From Streptomyces sp. AC558_RSS880 (GTDB lineage: Bacteria > Actinomycetota > Actinomycetes > Streptomycetales > Streptomycetaceae), in the NCBI RefSeq assembly GCF_019049255.1, contig NZ_JAGMUJ010000161.1, positions 186,001-250,000 of the forward strand: a DNA stretch of 64,000 nucleotides, written 5' to 3'. Below the pieces are notes generated by a model. That model made no database searches, was not told the DNA's origin, and saw nothing but the letters and a program-made list of their open reading frames with translations. Below, one piece after another: positions 37,854 to 45,782 of this stretch. Within the stretch, counting starts at the first letter, position 1; each line of letters opens with the position of its first letter. Made by a program: the position numbers and the translations under genes.

Positions 37854-40043
37854 ATGGCCACGGCGGAACTCGCTTCCCAACGAGAGTCGGACTATCTGTC
37901 GCAACTGACGATGGCCGCGACACGCTATGAGAACCGGACCGAACGACGGGAACGGAACCGGGCGGTCCTCGAGACACGTGGACCGCTGTACGCGGACACC
38001 CCCGAGCGGGTCGAGAAGCGGCTGGCACGTCTCGGCACCGACTGGGCCATGGCCCGGGCGATCGAGCGGACGCCGACGGAACCCGCCAGCAGCGCGGGAA
38101 GCACCCTGCGGTTGCCGCCGGAGACCGTCACCAGCGAGGTGCTGGGGCTGGAACGCCTCATCGGGCGCAACAACCTCACCCCCATCGCGTTCCTGGAGGA
38201 GGGCGTACAGGTCTCCCGCTCGGTCGGCCGGATCACCATCAGCGGACCGGGCGGCGGGCACGGCACCGGCTTCATGGTGTCCCCCTCCCTGCTGCTCACC
38301 AACAACCACGTGCTGCCCGGCGCGCAGGAGGCCAACCGCAGCAAGGTCGCGTTCGCGTTCCAGGACGGCGTCGACGGCGGCCCCCTCGTACCGGCCGTCT
38401 TCCAGCTGGAGCCGCTCCGGTTCTTCGTCACCGACCGGGCGCTGGACTTCAGCCTCGTCGCGGTGGCCCCGCGCGGCGCGCAGGGCGAGGCGCTGTCGTC
38501 GTTCGGCCGGCTGGCCCTCAGCGAGGCGCAGGGAAAGGTCGTCATCGGGGAGTACGTCAACATCATCCAGCACCCCAGGGGCGAACCCAAGCAGATCGCG
38601 CTGCGCGAGAACCAGGTCGTCGACCTGCTGGACCGGTTCCTGCACTACGAGTCCGACACCCGTGAGGGTTCCTCGGGATCCGCGGTCTTCAACGACCAGT
38701 GGGAGGTCGTCGCGCTGCACCACTCGGCCGTTCCGAAGACGGACGCCGAGGGCCGGCCCCTGAGCGTCGACGGCACGGTGTGGCGGCCGGAGATGGGCGA
38801 GCAGCGACTGGCGTGGCGGGCCAACGAAGGGGTGCGCATCAGCCGCGTGCTGGAGGCTCTGCGCGCGATGCCCCTGACCGGTGAGGCGGCCCGGCTGCGG
38901 GACGAGGTGTTCACCACCGGGCTCGCCCCGTCCCCCGGGGAGAGCGCGCCGCCGGTGCCTTCCCCCCTCGGCACGTCCGCCCTGCCGGGGACCGACGGCG
39001 CACAGGCGCAGGCGGCCGACGGCGCCGCCCAGTTCACCATCCCCCTGCGGATCACCCTCGGCCTCGGTCTCGGCACGCCCTTGTCCTCGCCGGTCACCCT
39101 CGTCGCCTCGCCGGTCACGCCGACGCCGACGGCCGCGCCCCAGCCGCCCCGGGCCGGGCGGCCGGACATCGTGTCGGCGGTCGAGAAGGACGTCGACGCG
39201 GCCCTGACCAGCCACCGGCTCGCGCAGAAGGGCCCCTACTACGACCGGACCGCCGACATCGCCGCACGCGACGCGTACTACGCGGACGTCGACACCGGAA
39301 GCGGCGGCGGCGCGCTGCGCCGCGCGCTGACCGGGCTGCTGACCGACACCCACGAGCCCCGGCCCCGGTACAAGCCGATGAGCATGGTCTATCCGTGGGT
39401 CGACCTGCACAAGGACGGCCGGCTGCGCAGCATCTACTCGGGCAAGGACTTCTCCGCCGAAGAGCTCATACGGGCCGACGCGGCCGTGGCGGAGGCCCGG
39501 CTGGCCCGCGTGCAGGAACTCCTGTTGCGGGAGAGCACGGCGGGACCGGCCGAGTTCGAGGCGGAGTTCGACGCCCTGGAGGCGTCCATGCCGTTCAACT
39601 GCGAGCACGTGGTGCCGCAGTCGTGGTTCACCAGGAAGGAGCCGATGCGGGGCGACCTGCACCACCTGTTCGCGTGCGAGGTCGGCTGCAACAGCTTCCG
39701 CGGCAACTTCCCGTACTTCGACTTCCCCGACTTCGACGAAGCGGTCCGGGAGGACTGCGGGATGCGCGAGGACGTGGGGTTCGAGCCCGAGGAGGGCAGG
39801 GGCGCGGTCGCCCGTGCCACGCTGTACTTCCTGCTCCGCTATCCGGGCCAGGTCGGCGACGCGGCGCGCGAGTTCCCCGCGGAACGGCTGCCCGTCCTGC
39901 TGAAGTGGCACGAGGGTGAGGCGGTCAGCGAGTACGAACTGCACCGCAACGCGGCCATCGCGGCGATCCAGGGCAACCGGAATCCGCTGATAGACCATCC
40001 CGAGTGGGCTCGCGCGATCGACTTCACCGGCGTCTGGCCCTGA
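37854..40043 (+). CDS. Trypsin-like protease fused to endonuclease I-type domain
   Basis: A 729-aa two-enzyme protein. Residues about 100-300 are a trypsin/V8-like serine protease: His152 (LLTNNHVLP), Asp199 (DRALDFSLVAV) and Ser274 (EGSSGSAVF). A Pro/Thr/Ala linker covers about 355-435. Residues about 440-725 resemble the endonuclease I family, a beta-beta-alpha-metal nuclease: NCEHVVPQSWF (His585), DLHHLFACE (His603-604) and NSFRGNFPY. No signal peptide is seen, so it probably acts inside the cell. AGGAGG lies 7 nt before the ATG. A single gene, divergent from the SARP. A role in defence, self-killing or controlled nuclease release is inference. Confidence 0.85.
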   Translation: MATAELASQRESDYLSQLTMAATRYENRTERRERNRAVLETRGPLYADTPERVEKRLARLGTDWAMARAIERTPTEPASSAGSTLRLPPETVTSEVLGLERLIGRNNLTPIAFLEEGVQVSRSVGRITISGPGGGHGTGFMVSPSLLLTNNHVLPGAQEANRSKVAFAFQDGVDGGPLVPAVFQLEPLRFFVTDRALDFSLVAVAPRGAQGEALSSFGRLALSEAQGKVVIGEYVNIIQHPRGEPKQIALRENQVVDLLDRFLHYESDTREGSSGSAVFNDQWEVVALHHSAVPKTDAEGRPLSVDGTVWRPEMGEQRLAWRANEGVRISRVLEALRAMPLTGEAARLRDEVFTTGLAPSPGESAPPVPSPLGTSALPGTDGAQAQAADGAAQFTIPLRITLGLGLGTPLSSPVTLVASPVTPTPTAAPQPPRAGRPDIVSAVEKDVDAALTSHRLAQKGPYYDRTADIAARDAYYADVDTGSGGGALRRALTGLLTDTHEPRPRYKPMSMVYPWVDLHKDGRLRSIYSGKDFSAEELIRADAAVAEARLARVQELLLRESTAGPAEFEAEFDALEASMPFNCEHVVPQSWFTRKEPMRGDLHHLFACEVGCNSFRGNFPYFDFPDFDEAVREDCGMREDVGFEPEEGRGAVARATLYFLLRYPGQVGDAAREFPAERLPVLLKWHEGEAVSEYELHRNAAIAAIQGNRNPLIDHPEWARAIDFTGVWP

Positions 40044-40096
40044 ACTCCCCGCCGACCCGCGTCGTTCGGCTCGCTCGGCCGGTCCGGCGGAAATAC

Positions 40097-40127
40097 GGGT
40101 GCGCCGGAGCGGCGGGACCCGCATGAT
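40097..40127 (+). promoter_or_regulatory. Promoter cassette copy A (GNAT gene)
   Basis: GGGTGCG (40097-40103), an 18-nt spacer and CATGAT (40122-40127), preceded by GAAATAC. The leader then runs to GATCGGAGTCCGCGTGAT at the gene start. The whole arrangement is repeated at 41602-41672. Confidence 0.5.
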
Positions 40128-40163
40128 CGGTGGGTTGCCCGCAGCCCATGGATCGGAGTCCGC

Positions 40164-40628
40164 GTGATGACCGGTGACCGAGCGGTGCGTGTGCGGCGGG
40201 CCCTGCCCGCCGACGCCGGTACCGCGGCCGACGTCTGGCTGCGCTCCTTCGCCGCCGCCCTGCCGGACGTGGTCCGGCCCCGGTCCGACGACGAGGTGCA
40301 CGGCTACTTCCGTCACGTCCTCGTGCCCCTGCGCGAGACGTGGGTGGCGGAGGCGGCGGGCGGGGAGGTCGTCGGCGTGATGGTGCTGGACGGCGAGGAA
40401 CTGGCACAGCTCTACCTCGCCCCCGAGTGGCGTGGGCGCGGGATCGGTGACCGTTTCGTCGCGCTGGCCAAGGAGCGCAGCCCCGAAGGGCTCTCCCTGT
40501 GGACCTTCCAGGTCAACGCGCCCGCGCACCGCTTCTACGAGCGGCACGGTTTCACACCCGTGGAGTGGACGGACGGGTCCGGGAACGAGGAGCGGGAGCC
40601 GGACGTCCGGTACGTGTGGCGGCCGTAG
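40164..40628 (+). CDS. GNAT-family N-acetyltransferase
   Basis: Transfers an acetyl group from acetyl-CoA to an amine; substrate unknown. The 154-aa protein has the acetyl-CoA motif QLYLAPEWRGRGIGDRFVALAKE (key part RGRGIG) and the late NAPAHRFYERHGFTPVEW typical of GNAT enzymes. GGAG at 40155-40158 serves GTG 40164 or ATG 40167. The first 70 nt upstream are a near-copy of those before the RidA gene at 41670. Confidence 0.9.
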   Translation: MMTGDRAVRVRRALPADAGTAADVWLRSFAAALPDVVRPRSDDEVHGYFRHVLVPLRETWVAEAAGGEVVGVMVLDGEELAQLYLAPEWRGRGIGDRFVALAKERSPEGLSLWTFQVNAPAHRFYERHGFTPVEWTDGSGNEEREPDVRYVWRP

Positions 40629-40757
40629 GCACCGTCCGGTTCAGGTGGTCCCGGCCCGGTCCGGGGTGCGTTCCACGGCTCTCTTCCGGTCCTGGTGGCC
40701 GGCCCGGCGCTTCTCCCCGGTCCATGACGGGTTCCGGCGTTTCGACGGCCGCGGGAG

Positions 40758-41522
40758 TCAACGCGGTACCGCTTCGAGCAGCGCCTCGGTGTCGGTGACG
40801 GCTGTGACGAGTGATTCCGGCGTGGCTCGCATTCCGGCGATGATGTCGTCCACGCCCTGGAGGCCCGCGCGGTGGAGCAGCCCCTTCTCGTTGGTGACCC
40901 ACTCCCCGCGTGCCGCCATCACCGCGTGCGCGGTGCAGGTCGCGGCCACGGCGATGGCGCCCGCGACCTGGGTGAGGGCGCCCTTGGGGGCATGGCCTGC
41001 CTTCGCGTAGGCCAGGGTGGCGGTGGCCACGCCGGACCAGCGGGGCGGGGCGCTGTCGCGGAGCGCCGGCGGGTAAGTGTCCGGGCGGGGCACTTCTCCC
41101 CGGAGCACCCGGTTGACGGCGAGTTCGGCGACGATCAGGTAGGTCGGGATGCCGACCAGGTGGAACATCAGCGGTTCGACGCGGAAGCGGCCTGCTTCCG
41201 CCTCCGCCAGTTCGTGCTCGACGCTGTCCAGGTCGCGGTAGTGGACGTCGACCCGGCGCCCGTCGACGGTCAGCCAGGCACCGCCGTTGAAGACGCCGCC
41301 CCAGTCGCCGATGCCGCAGACCTCGCCCTCCCAGCCGACCGCGCGCAGGTCGTCCGGGTCGAAGGAACCCCGGTAGTAGAGCGCCATGTCCCAGTCGCTC
41401 CCGGGCCGTTCGGTGCCCTGGGCGCGCGAGCCGCCGAGGGCGACGGCCCGGACACCGGGGAGGTCGGCAAGGCGGTCGGCCGTACGGTCGAGGAAGGCTT
41501 GGTCCGGGAGGGCGGACGGCAC
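40758..41522 (-). CDS. Nucleotidyltransferase-domain protein
   Basis: A 254-aa protein with the minimal nucleotidyltransferase motif ALGGSRAQGTERPGSDWDMA: GGS at residues 30-32 and the metal-binding Asp43 and Asp45. A third acidic residue is likely in VDVHYRDLD. The C-terminal half is helical, as in DNA polymerase beta-like transferases that modify aminoglycosides, tRNA or toxin partners. No HEPN or other toxin gene is adjacent, so a toxin-antitoxin role is not supported. GTG at 41522 has GGAG upstream; an ATG at 41558 would add 12 residues. Confidence 0.78.
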   Translation of the reverse strand: MPSALPDQAFLDRTADRLADLPGVRAVALGGSRAQGTERPGSDWDMALYYRGSFDPDDLRAVGWEGEVCGIGDWGGVFNGGAWLTVDGRRVDVHYRDLDSVEHELAEAEAGRFRVEPLMFHLVGIPTYLIVAELAVNRVLRGEVPRPDTYPPALRDSAPPRWSGVATATLAYAKAGHAPKGALTQVAGAIAVAATCTAHAVMAARGEWVTNEKGLLHRAGLQGVDDIIAGMRATPESLVTAVTDTEALLEAVPR

Positions 41523-41601
41523 GAGGGCTCCTGGTGATCGGCGGTGTGCGGGAGGCATCGGGCAGGGTACGGGGACGTGGTCGAGGGGGCGAGCGAAATA
41601 C

Positions 41602-41632
41602 GGGTGCGGTGGCCCGGTGTGTCATGCAGGAT
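41602..41632 (+). promoter_or_regulatory. Promoter cassette copy B (RidA gene)
   Basis: GGGTGCG (41602-41608), 18 nt, CAGGAT (41627-41632), preceded by GAAATAC. The leader shares GGGTTG, CCGC and the end GATCGGAGTCCGCGTGAT with copy A. Confidence 0.5.
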
Positions 41633-41669
41633 CGGGGGTTGTCCGCCCTCCCCGTAGATCGGAGTCCGC

Positions 41670-42086
41670 GTGATCCGACGCGTCACCGTCCCCGCTCTCT
41701 TCCCGCCGCCCACCTACTCCCACGCCTCCGTCGTCGAGGCGGGCACGAGGCTGGCGTTTCTCGCCGGGGCGGTCCCGTTGGACGCCGACGGAAAGCTGGT
41801 CGGCGAGAGGGATCCGGTGCGGCAGGCCCGGCAGGTGATCCTCAATCTGGAGGAGCAGTTGCGGGCGGTGGGATCCGGCTTGGGCCACGTCGTCACGACG
41901 GATGTGTACGTCGTGAGCAGTGAGCCCGCGGTGCTGTCCGCCGTGTGGGACGTGGTCGAGGCGTCCGGGCTGAGCGCGGGGCCCCACTCGTCGACCCTGC
42001 TCGGTGTGGCCTGCCTCGGGTACACCGGGCAGCTCGTGGAGATCACGGCCACGGCGGTCGTGCCGGACGCCGGCGCGGGCTCCTGA
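41670..42086 (+). CDS. RidA/YjgF-family protein
   Basis: A 138-aa member of the RidA (enamine/imine deaminase) family, usually trimeric. It has the family pattern YSHASVVEAGTRLAFLAGAVPLD near the start, QARQVILNLEEQLRAVGSGLGHVVTTDVYV in the middle and STLLGVACLGYTGQLVEITATAVV at the end. The Arg that marks the true RidA subfamily (near residue 105) is not evident, so it may be another Rid group. GGAG at 41661-41664 precedes GTG at 41670. Confidence 0.85.
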   Translation: MIRRVTVPALFPPPTYSHASVVEAGTRLAFLAGAVPLDADGKLVGERDPVRQARQVILNLEEQLRAVGSGLGHVVTTDVYVVSSEPAVLSAVWDVVEASGLSAGPHSSTLLGVACLGYTGQLVEITATAVVPDAGAGS

Positions 42087-42133
42087 GGGGCGTGGCCGGG
42101 CGCTGGTCACCGCTGCGCCCCTCGTAGGCACGC

Positions 42134-42172
42134 CAGTGCCCCGTGACCCGGATCAGCGGTCACGGGGCACTG
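42134..42172. terminator. Long bidirectional terminator hairpin
   Basis: CAGTGCCCCGTGACC and GGTCACGGGGCACTG form a perfect 15-bp stem with a 9-nt loop. It lies between the convergent RidA and DUF397 genes and fits both. Confidence 0.85.
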
Positions 42173-42186
42173 CGGTGCTCTGCGCT

Positions 42187-42399
42187 CTACGCGGTGTGTC
42201 GAGCGGCGAACCCGATGAACTCCGCCCACGCCTCCGGCGCGAGGCTGACCACGGGGCCAGCCTCGTGCTTCGAGTCGCGCACGTACAGGGCGCCGCTACC
42301 CGTAGCCACCTCGACGCACTGGCCGCCATCGCCAGCGCTGTAACTGCTCTTGAACCACGCCAAGTCATCGGCGTGAGGCCTGGCCTTGTCCCCGTTCAT
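42187..42399 (-). CDS. DUF397 protein, 70 aa
   Basis: A short DUF397 protein of standard length: LAWFKSSYSAGDGGQCVEVA, then ALYVRDSKHEAGPVVSLAPEAWAEFIGFA (key parts FKSSYS, CVEVA, VRDSK, WAEFI). Its ATG overlaps the stop of the upstream HTH gene (ATGA). This is the second DUF397/HTH/HATPase module of the window. Confidence 0.92.
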   Translation of the reverse strand: MNGDKARPHADDLAWFKSSYSAGDGGQCVEVATGSGALYVRDSKHEAGPVVSLAPEAWAEFIGFAARHTA

Positions 42400-43178
42400 C
42401 TCTCTCCCAGCAACTTTTCGATCAACGCGAGCGAGTCTGTCGGAGTGAGGGCCTGCGCGCGAAGGATCCCGTACGTGCGCTCAAGACCTCGTACCTTCTG
42501 ACGCTCCGTGTGGACACGGCTGTCGCCTTGGACCTCCGTGTAGGCGATCCTCCGCTCATCCCTGGTCTCCATCAAGGTGAACGGACCGGCCAGTCCCGCA
42601 TGTTCCTGACGAGAGAGTGGCATCACCTGAATCACCACGTTGCGCTTCTCCGCGATCAGCATGAGGTGCTCCAGCTGCCCCCGCCAGGCCGCCTTGCCGC
42701 CGATCGGGCGGAGCAGGACACTCTCCTCGATCACGAAGCCGAGGTGCGGCGCGGGGCGCTTGGTGAAGATCTCCTGCCGTGCCAGTCGCGCGGCAACGCG
42801 CTCCTCGATGATCGCCTCGTCCAAGAGCGGCTGCCACATGGCGAACACCGCTCGCGCGTACTCCTCCGTCTGAAGCAGCCCGTTGACCAGGTGGGTGTCG
42901 TACAGGTGGATTTCAACCGCCTCGCCCTCCAACCTGGCCGCATCCCGGAAGAACGCCGGATACTGAGCCCTCGCCACCTCCTCCTTCCCCGCCTTCAACA
43001 ACCCACCCACGTCGAGCAGTTCATCCGCGCTGTCGATGAACTTGGGCGGCGGGATCCGCCTTCCCTGCTCGAAGCTGGCGATCGTCGACGCGGAGTACCC
43101 CACCCTGCTCCCCAGCGTCGCCCGGTCCAGCCCCGCCCGCTCCCTGCACAGCTTCAACTGCCGCCCGAAGACGTGCAA
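42396..43178 (-). CDS. Scr1-type HTH regulator (DUF5753), N-terminus in doubt
   Basis: A regulator of about 260 aa. The HTH reads HVFGRQLKLCRERAGLDRAT, then GYSASTIASFEQGRRIPPP, and the DUF5753 part has IHLYDTHLVNGLLQTEEYAR and ARLARQEIFTKRPAP. The coordinates start at a TTG (43178). A better ribosome site and start (GGAGG, GTG at 43236, reading VEEQRQQVDGQEQEASAGIL) lie upstream but in another frame. One extra T in ATCCTTGCAC would explain the break, because ASAGILHVFGRQ is the expected join. Either a frameshift mutation, a sequence error or a true late start is possible. Confidence 0.8.
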   Translation of the reverse strand: MHVFGRQLKLCRERAGLDRATLGSRVGYSASTIASFEQGRRIPPPKFIDSADELLDVGGLLKAGKEEVARAQYPAFFRDAARLEGEAVEIHLYDTHLVNGLLQTEEYARAVFAMWQPLLDEAIIEERVAARLARQEIFTKRPAPHLGFVIEESVLLRPIGGKAAWRGQLEHLMLIAEKRNVVIQVMPLSRQEHAGLAGPFTLMETRDERRIAYTEVQGDSRVHTERQKVRGLERTYGILRAQALTPTDSLALIEKLLGER

Positions 43179-43425
43179 GGATGCCCGCGCTCGCCTCCTG
43201 CTCCTGCCCGTCCACCTGCTGCCGCTGTTCCTCCACGCCCGGCACCTCCCGTACGTACTCACCGCCGAACACCCCGCACAGACATCGCGTACGCAACCAA
43301 CCCGCCCCGCGAAGCCCTCGTCACGGTCCACCCCGGGTACAAGGCCCACGACATCGGCGTACAGCCACCGCCGGTCGGCGCGTCCCACCTGTTCAACGCT
43401 ACGCACGGTTCGCCACCGTTGCCCC

Positions 43426-43947
43426 ATGAAGTCGGCAGCTCCCCCGCAAAGACGTACGCCCCGACCGACCCGCACGTTCGCGATGCGGTTCACCTCGACC
43501 CCGCGCGGTGCCCGCCTCGCCCGCCGACTGGTCTCGCACCGCCTGGACGCGTGGGGCCACCCCTACGCCTCACCGGCGAACGAGACGCTCACGCTGATCG
43601 CCGCCGAACTCACCGCGAACGCGGTCCGGCACGGACACGTACCCGGCCGCGACTTCCACCTGAGCCTCACCGAGAGCGAGGACGGCACGCTGCGCATCGA
43701 GGTGTCGGACACCCGCGCGGAGCGACGACCGGTCGCCGGAACACCGTCCCCGGACGACGAGTCGGGCCGGGGCCTGCTCCTGGTCGACGCGCTCGCCGAC
43801 GACTGGGGCGTACTGCCCCGCCCCACGGGCCCCGGCAAGACCGTATGGGCGGAGTCGGCACCACCACCGGAACCGCCCGCGCCCGCCTCGCCCCCGCGCC
43901 GGACGCGAGAGCCCGCCTTCACGCTCCGGCCGGACCAGGCCGGTTGA
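43426..43947 (+). CDS. HATPase_c-type ATP-binding regulator (anti-sigma-like)
   Basis: A 173-aa GHKL-fold protein: the region RGARLARRLVSHRLDAWG precedes the N box LIAAELTANAVRHGHVPGRDF. The G1 box is EVSDTRAE and the G2 box GRGLLLVDALADDWG. It resembles serine-kinase anti-sigma factors. It is divergent from the Scr1-type HTH gene, completing the three-gene module. ATG at 43426 gives a 20-residue polar lead; ATG at 43483 is the alternative. The last 25 residues are Pro- and Arg-rich. Confidence 0.85.
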   Translation: MKSAAPPQRRTPRPTRTFAMRFTSTPRGARLARRLVSHRLDAWGHPYASPANETLTLIAAELTANAVRHGHVPGRDFHLSLTESEDGTLRIEVSDTRAERRPVAGTPSPDDESGRGLLLVDALADDWGVLPRPTGPGKTVWAESAPPPEPPAPASPPRRTREPAFTLRPDQAG

Positions 43948-44031
43948 GGAACGTGAAGTCGTGGCCGCCTTGGCCGATGCAGGCGGCGACCGCCGCTCCC
44001 GGCGGACGGACGGCCGGCGGCAGGGGCGCTT

Positions 44032-44595
44032 TCACACGGCGCGCAGACCCCGGTCGGTGAAGGCGATCAGCCATGCGAAGCTCTCGTCGATGTCGGTGCT
44101 CCACTTGAAGCCGCCCGCCGCTTCCAGCGTGGCGAAGCCGTGGCAGAGGCTGCGGAACACGCGCAGGGCGTGGTTCACGTCGCACTCCTCGATCTCGTAG
44201 CCGCGCAGAACGGCCCGGAACACGTCCAACAGCCGTCGGCCGGCGAGGGCCATCGGATCGTCGGGGCCGATGGGTTCCATGCCGGTCGTCGCGGCGTAGC
44301 GGCCCGGGTGGGCGACCACGAAGGTGCGGAAGGCGCGCAGCGCGGCGGCCAGGGCGTCGCGGCCCGCCAGGCCCTGGACGGCGGTTCCGACGGCGTCGGC
44401 GGCCTGGGCCGTGGCCAGCGCCGCGATGCGCCGCACGAGGTCCTCCTGGCCGCCCACGTGCTTGTACAGGGAGGGGGTGCGCACGCCGAGGCGCTCGGCC
44501 AGCAGCCCCATCGTGAGGTGGGCCAGGCCCACTTCGTCGGCGAGGTCGGCACCGGCCGCGACCACGGTCGCGGGGTCGAGGCCGGCCCTAGGCAC
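44032..44595 (-). CDS. TetR-family transcriptional repressor
   Basis: A 187-aa repressor with the HTH at residues about 25-50 (LTMGLLAERLGVRTPSLYKHV) and a C-terminal ligand domain of the type with LRVFRSLCHGFATLEAAGGF. Its GTG lies inside the end of the hydrolase gene (8-nt overlap), so both come from the promoter at 45476-45504. The TTAGCyAA half-sites there are the likely operator, giving autoregulation of the pair. Confidence 0.92.
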   Translation of the reverse strand: MPRAGLDPATVVAAGADLADEVGLAHLTMGLLAERLGVRTPSLYKHVGGQEDLVRRIAALATAQAADAVGTAVQGLAGRDALAAALRAFRTFVVAHPGRYAATTGMEPIGPDDPMALAGRRLLDVFRAVLRGYEIEECDVNHALRVFRSLCHGFATLEAAGGFKWSTDIDESFAWLIAFTDRGLRAV

Positions 44596-45424
44596 GGGCC
44601 GCGTCCGTTCGGAGGAAGGAGAGCGTCAGCGAAACCACCTGGTCAGGGTACTGGTCGTGCGGGTAGTGACCGGCGCCCTCGATCATTTCGAGGCGGCCGA
44701 GGCCGGCGGGCAGCTCCTCGATGATCGCCGAGCCCTCGGCGTGCGGGTCGGCCCAGTCGGGGTCGTCCGTGCCCATCACGACCAGGACCGGGCAGCGCAC
44801 GCCCGCGAGCTGCGCGCCGGCGTCGGCCGGGGTGGTGCGGCCCATGCTCCGCAGGGCCTTCATCCGGCCCGGCTCGCGCAGCACCGCCTCGACGCGGTCG
44901 AGCCGCTCGGCGAAGTCGGCCGGCTTCACGCCCGGGTAGGCCACGTCCAGGTAGGAGCGCCACAGCGGCACGCTGCCCAGCACGGCCACGCCGAGCAGCC
45001 GCGTCATGCCCTGCCGCAGGCGCTTGCTGCGCAGGTCGCCCAGGCCGACGGACTGCTTGCGGGTGAAGGGGGCCAGCTCGATCACCGCGGTGACCAGCGA
45101 GGGCTCCCGCGCCGCGGCGATCGTGGCGGCGCCGCCGGAGATCGAGTGGCCGACGAGCACGGCCGGACCGCCCAGGTGGCGGATCACGGCGAGCAGGTCG
45201 CCGGCGATGGCGGTGCGGCTCCAGTCCGGCCAGTCGGTGCTGGACTCGCCGCAGCCGCGCAGGTCGACCGCGGCGACCCGGTAGCCCGCCGCCACCAGCT
45301 GGGGGACCACGGCGCGGTAGGCGGCGCGGTGGTCCCCCATGCCGTGCGCGAGCACGACCAGCGGGCCGGACCCCGTCACCTCGTAAGCGATCGTGCCACC
45401 GTCGACAGCGAGGTACTCGGTCAT
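44588..45424 (-). CDS. Alpha/beta hydrolase
   Basis: A 278-aa hydrolase. The oxyanion region is LAHGMGDHRAAYRAVVPQL, the nucleophile elbow VGHSISGGAA (Ser), the acid Asp in VVMGTDDPDW and the His in IEGAGHYPHDQYPDQV. The pattern is like epoxide hydrolases, haloperoxidase-type esterases and carbon-carbon hydrolases; the substrate is unknown. ATG at 45424 has GGGAG upstream. As first gene before a TetR repressor it is probably induced by its own substrate. Confidence 0.88.
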   Translation of the reverse strand: MTEYLAVDGGTIAYEVTGSGPLVVLAHGMGDHRAAYRAVVPQLVAAGYRVAAVDLRGCGESSTDWPDWSRTAIAGDLLAVIRHLGGPAVLVGHSISGGAATIAAAREPSLVTAVIELAPFTRKQSVGLGDLRSKRLRQGMTRLLGVAVLGSVPLWRSYLDVAYPGVKPADFAERLDRVEAVLREPGRMKALRSMGRTTPADAGAQLAGVRCPVLVVMGTDDPDWADPHAEGSAIIEELPAGLGRLEMIEGAGHYPHDQYPDQVVSLTLSFLRTDAARA

Positions 45425-45454
45425 GGCATCTCCCGGGGTTGGTCGACCCGACAC

Positions 45455-45504
45455 TTGGCTAAGCGCGTTAGCTAAAAGCTAGTGTCGTTAGCCAATGCTG
45501 TCAA
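45455..45504 (-). promoter_or_regulatory. Promoter with TetR operator half-sites
   Basis: On the minus strand TTGACA (45504-45499), 17 nt, TAGCTT (45481-45476) form a near-ideal promoter. TTGGCTAA (45455-45462), TTAGCTAA (45468-45475) and TTAGCCAA (45488-45495) are half-sites of TTrGCTAA-type inverted repeats that cover the -10 box and spacer. Confidence 0.75.
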
Positions 45505-45680
45505 CAGCGGAGGAACGCCCTCTCCCTCGGCTCGAGGAGAATCCCCCTGCCCGGTGAGCCCGAGGAAGTGGACGTGGGTGAGGGCCACCGGGCAGCCCGT
45601 TCCCACGGGAGGGATGAATCGGCGGATCCCCATGGACTGCGTGGCTTCCGGGCCGCGTCCGGACGACGGGAGACCCTGAG

Positions 45681-45755
45681 CGGATCACCACCGGGACCGG
45701 GTCCGGCAAGACCGAGTCGTTCCTGGTGCCGCTGCTCGCGTCGGAGGTCTCGTGA
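45681..45755 (+). pseudogene. Relic of a helicase Walker A region
   Basis: This frame reads RITTGTGSGKTESFLVPLLASEVS and then stops. TGTGSGKTE[AS]FL[LV]PLL is the motif I hallmark of large superfamily 2 helicases of the YprA/DrmA type. No other helicase motif is present around it, so it is a fragment left from a lost gene. It lies in a 358-nt gap between the hydrolase promoter and the glycerol channel gene. Confidence 0.55.
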
Positions 45756-45782
45756 CGAGCGGTGACCGGGCGGTGGGTGCGC

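Noticed and set aside
40758-41522. Nucleotidyltransferase as antitoxin of a HEPN/MNT pair
   Set aside because: No HEPN-type gene is adjacent on either side.
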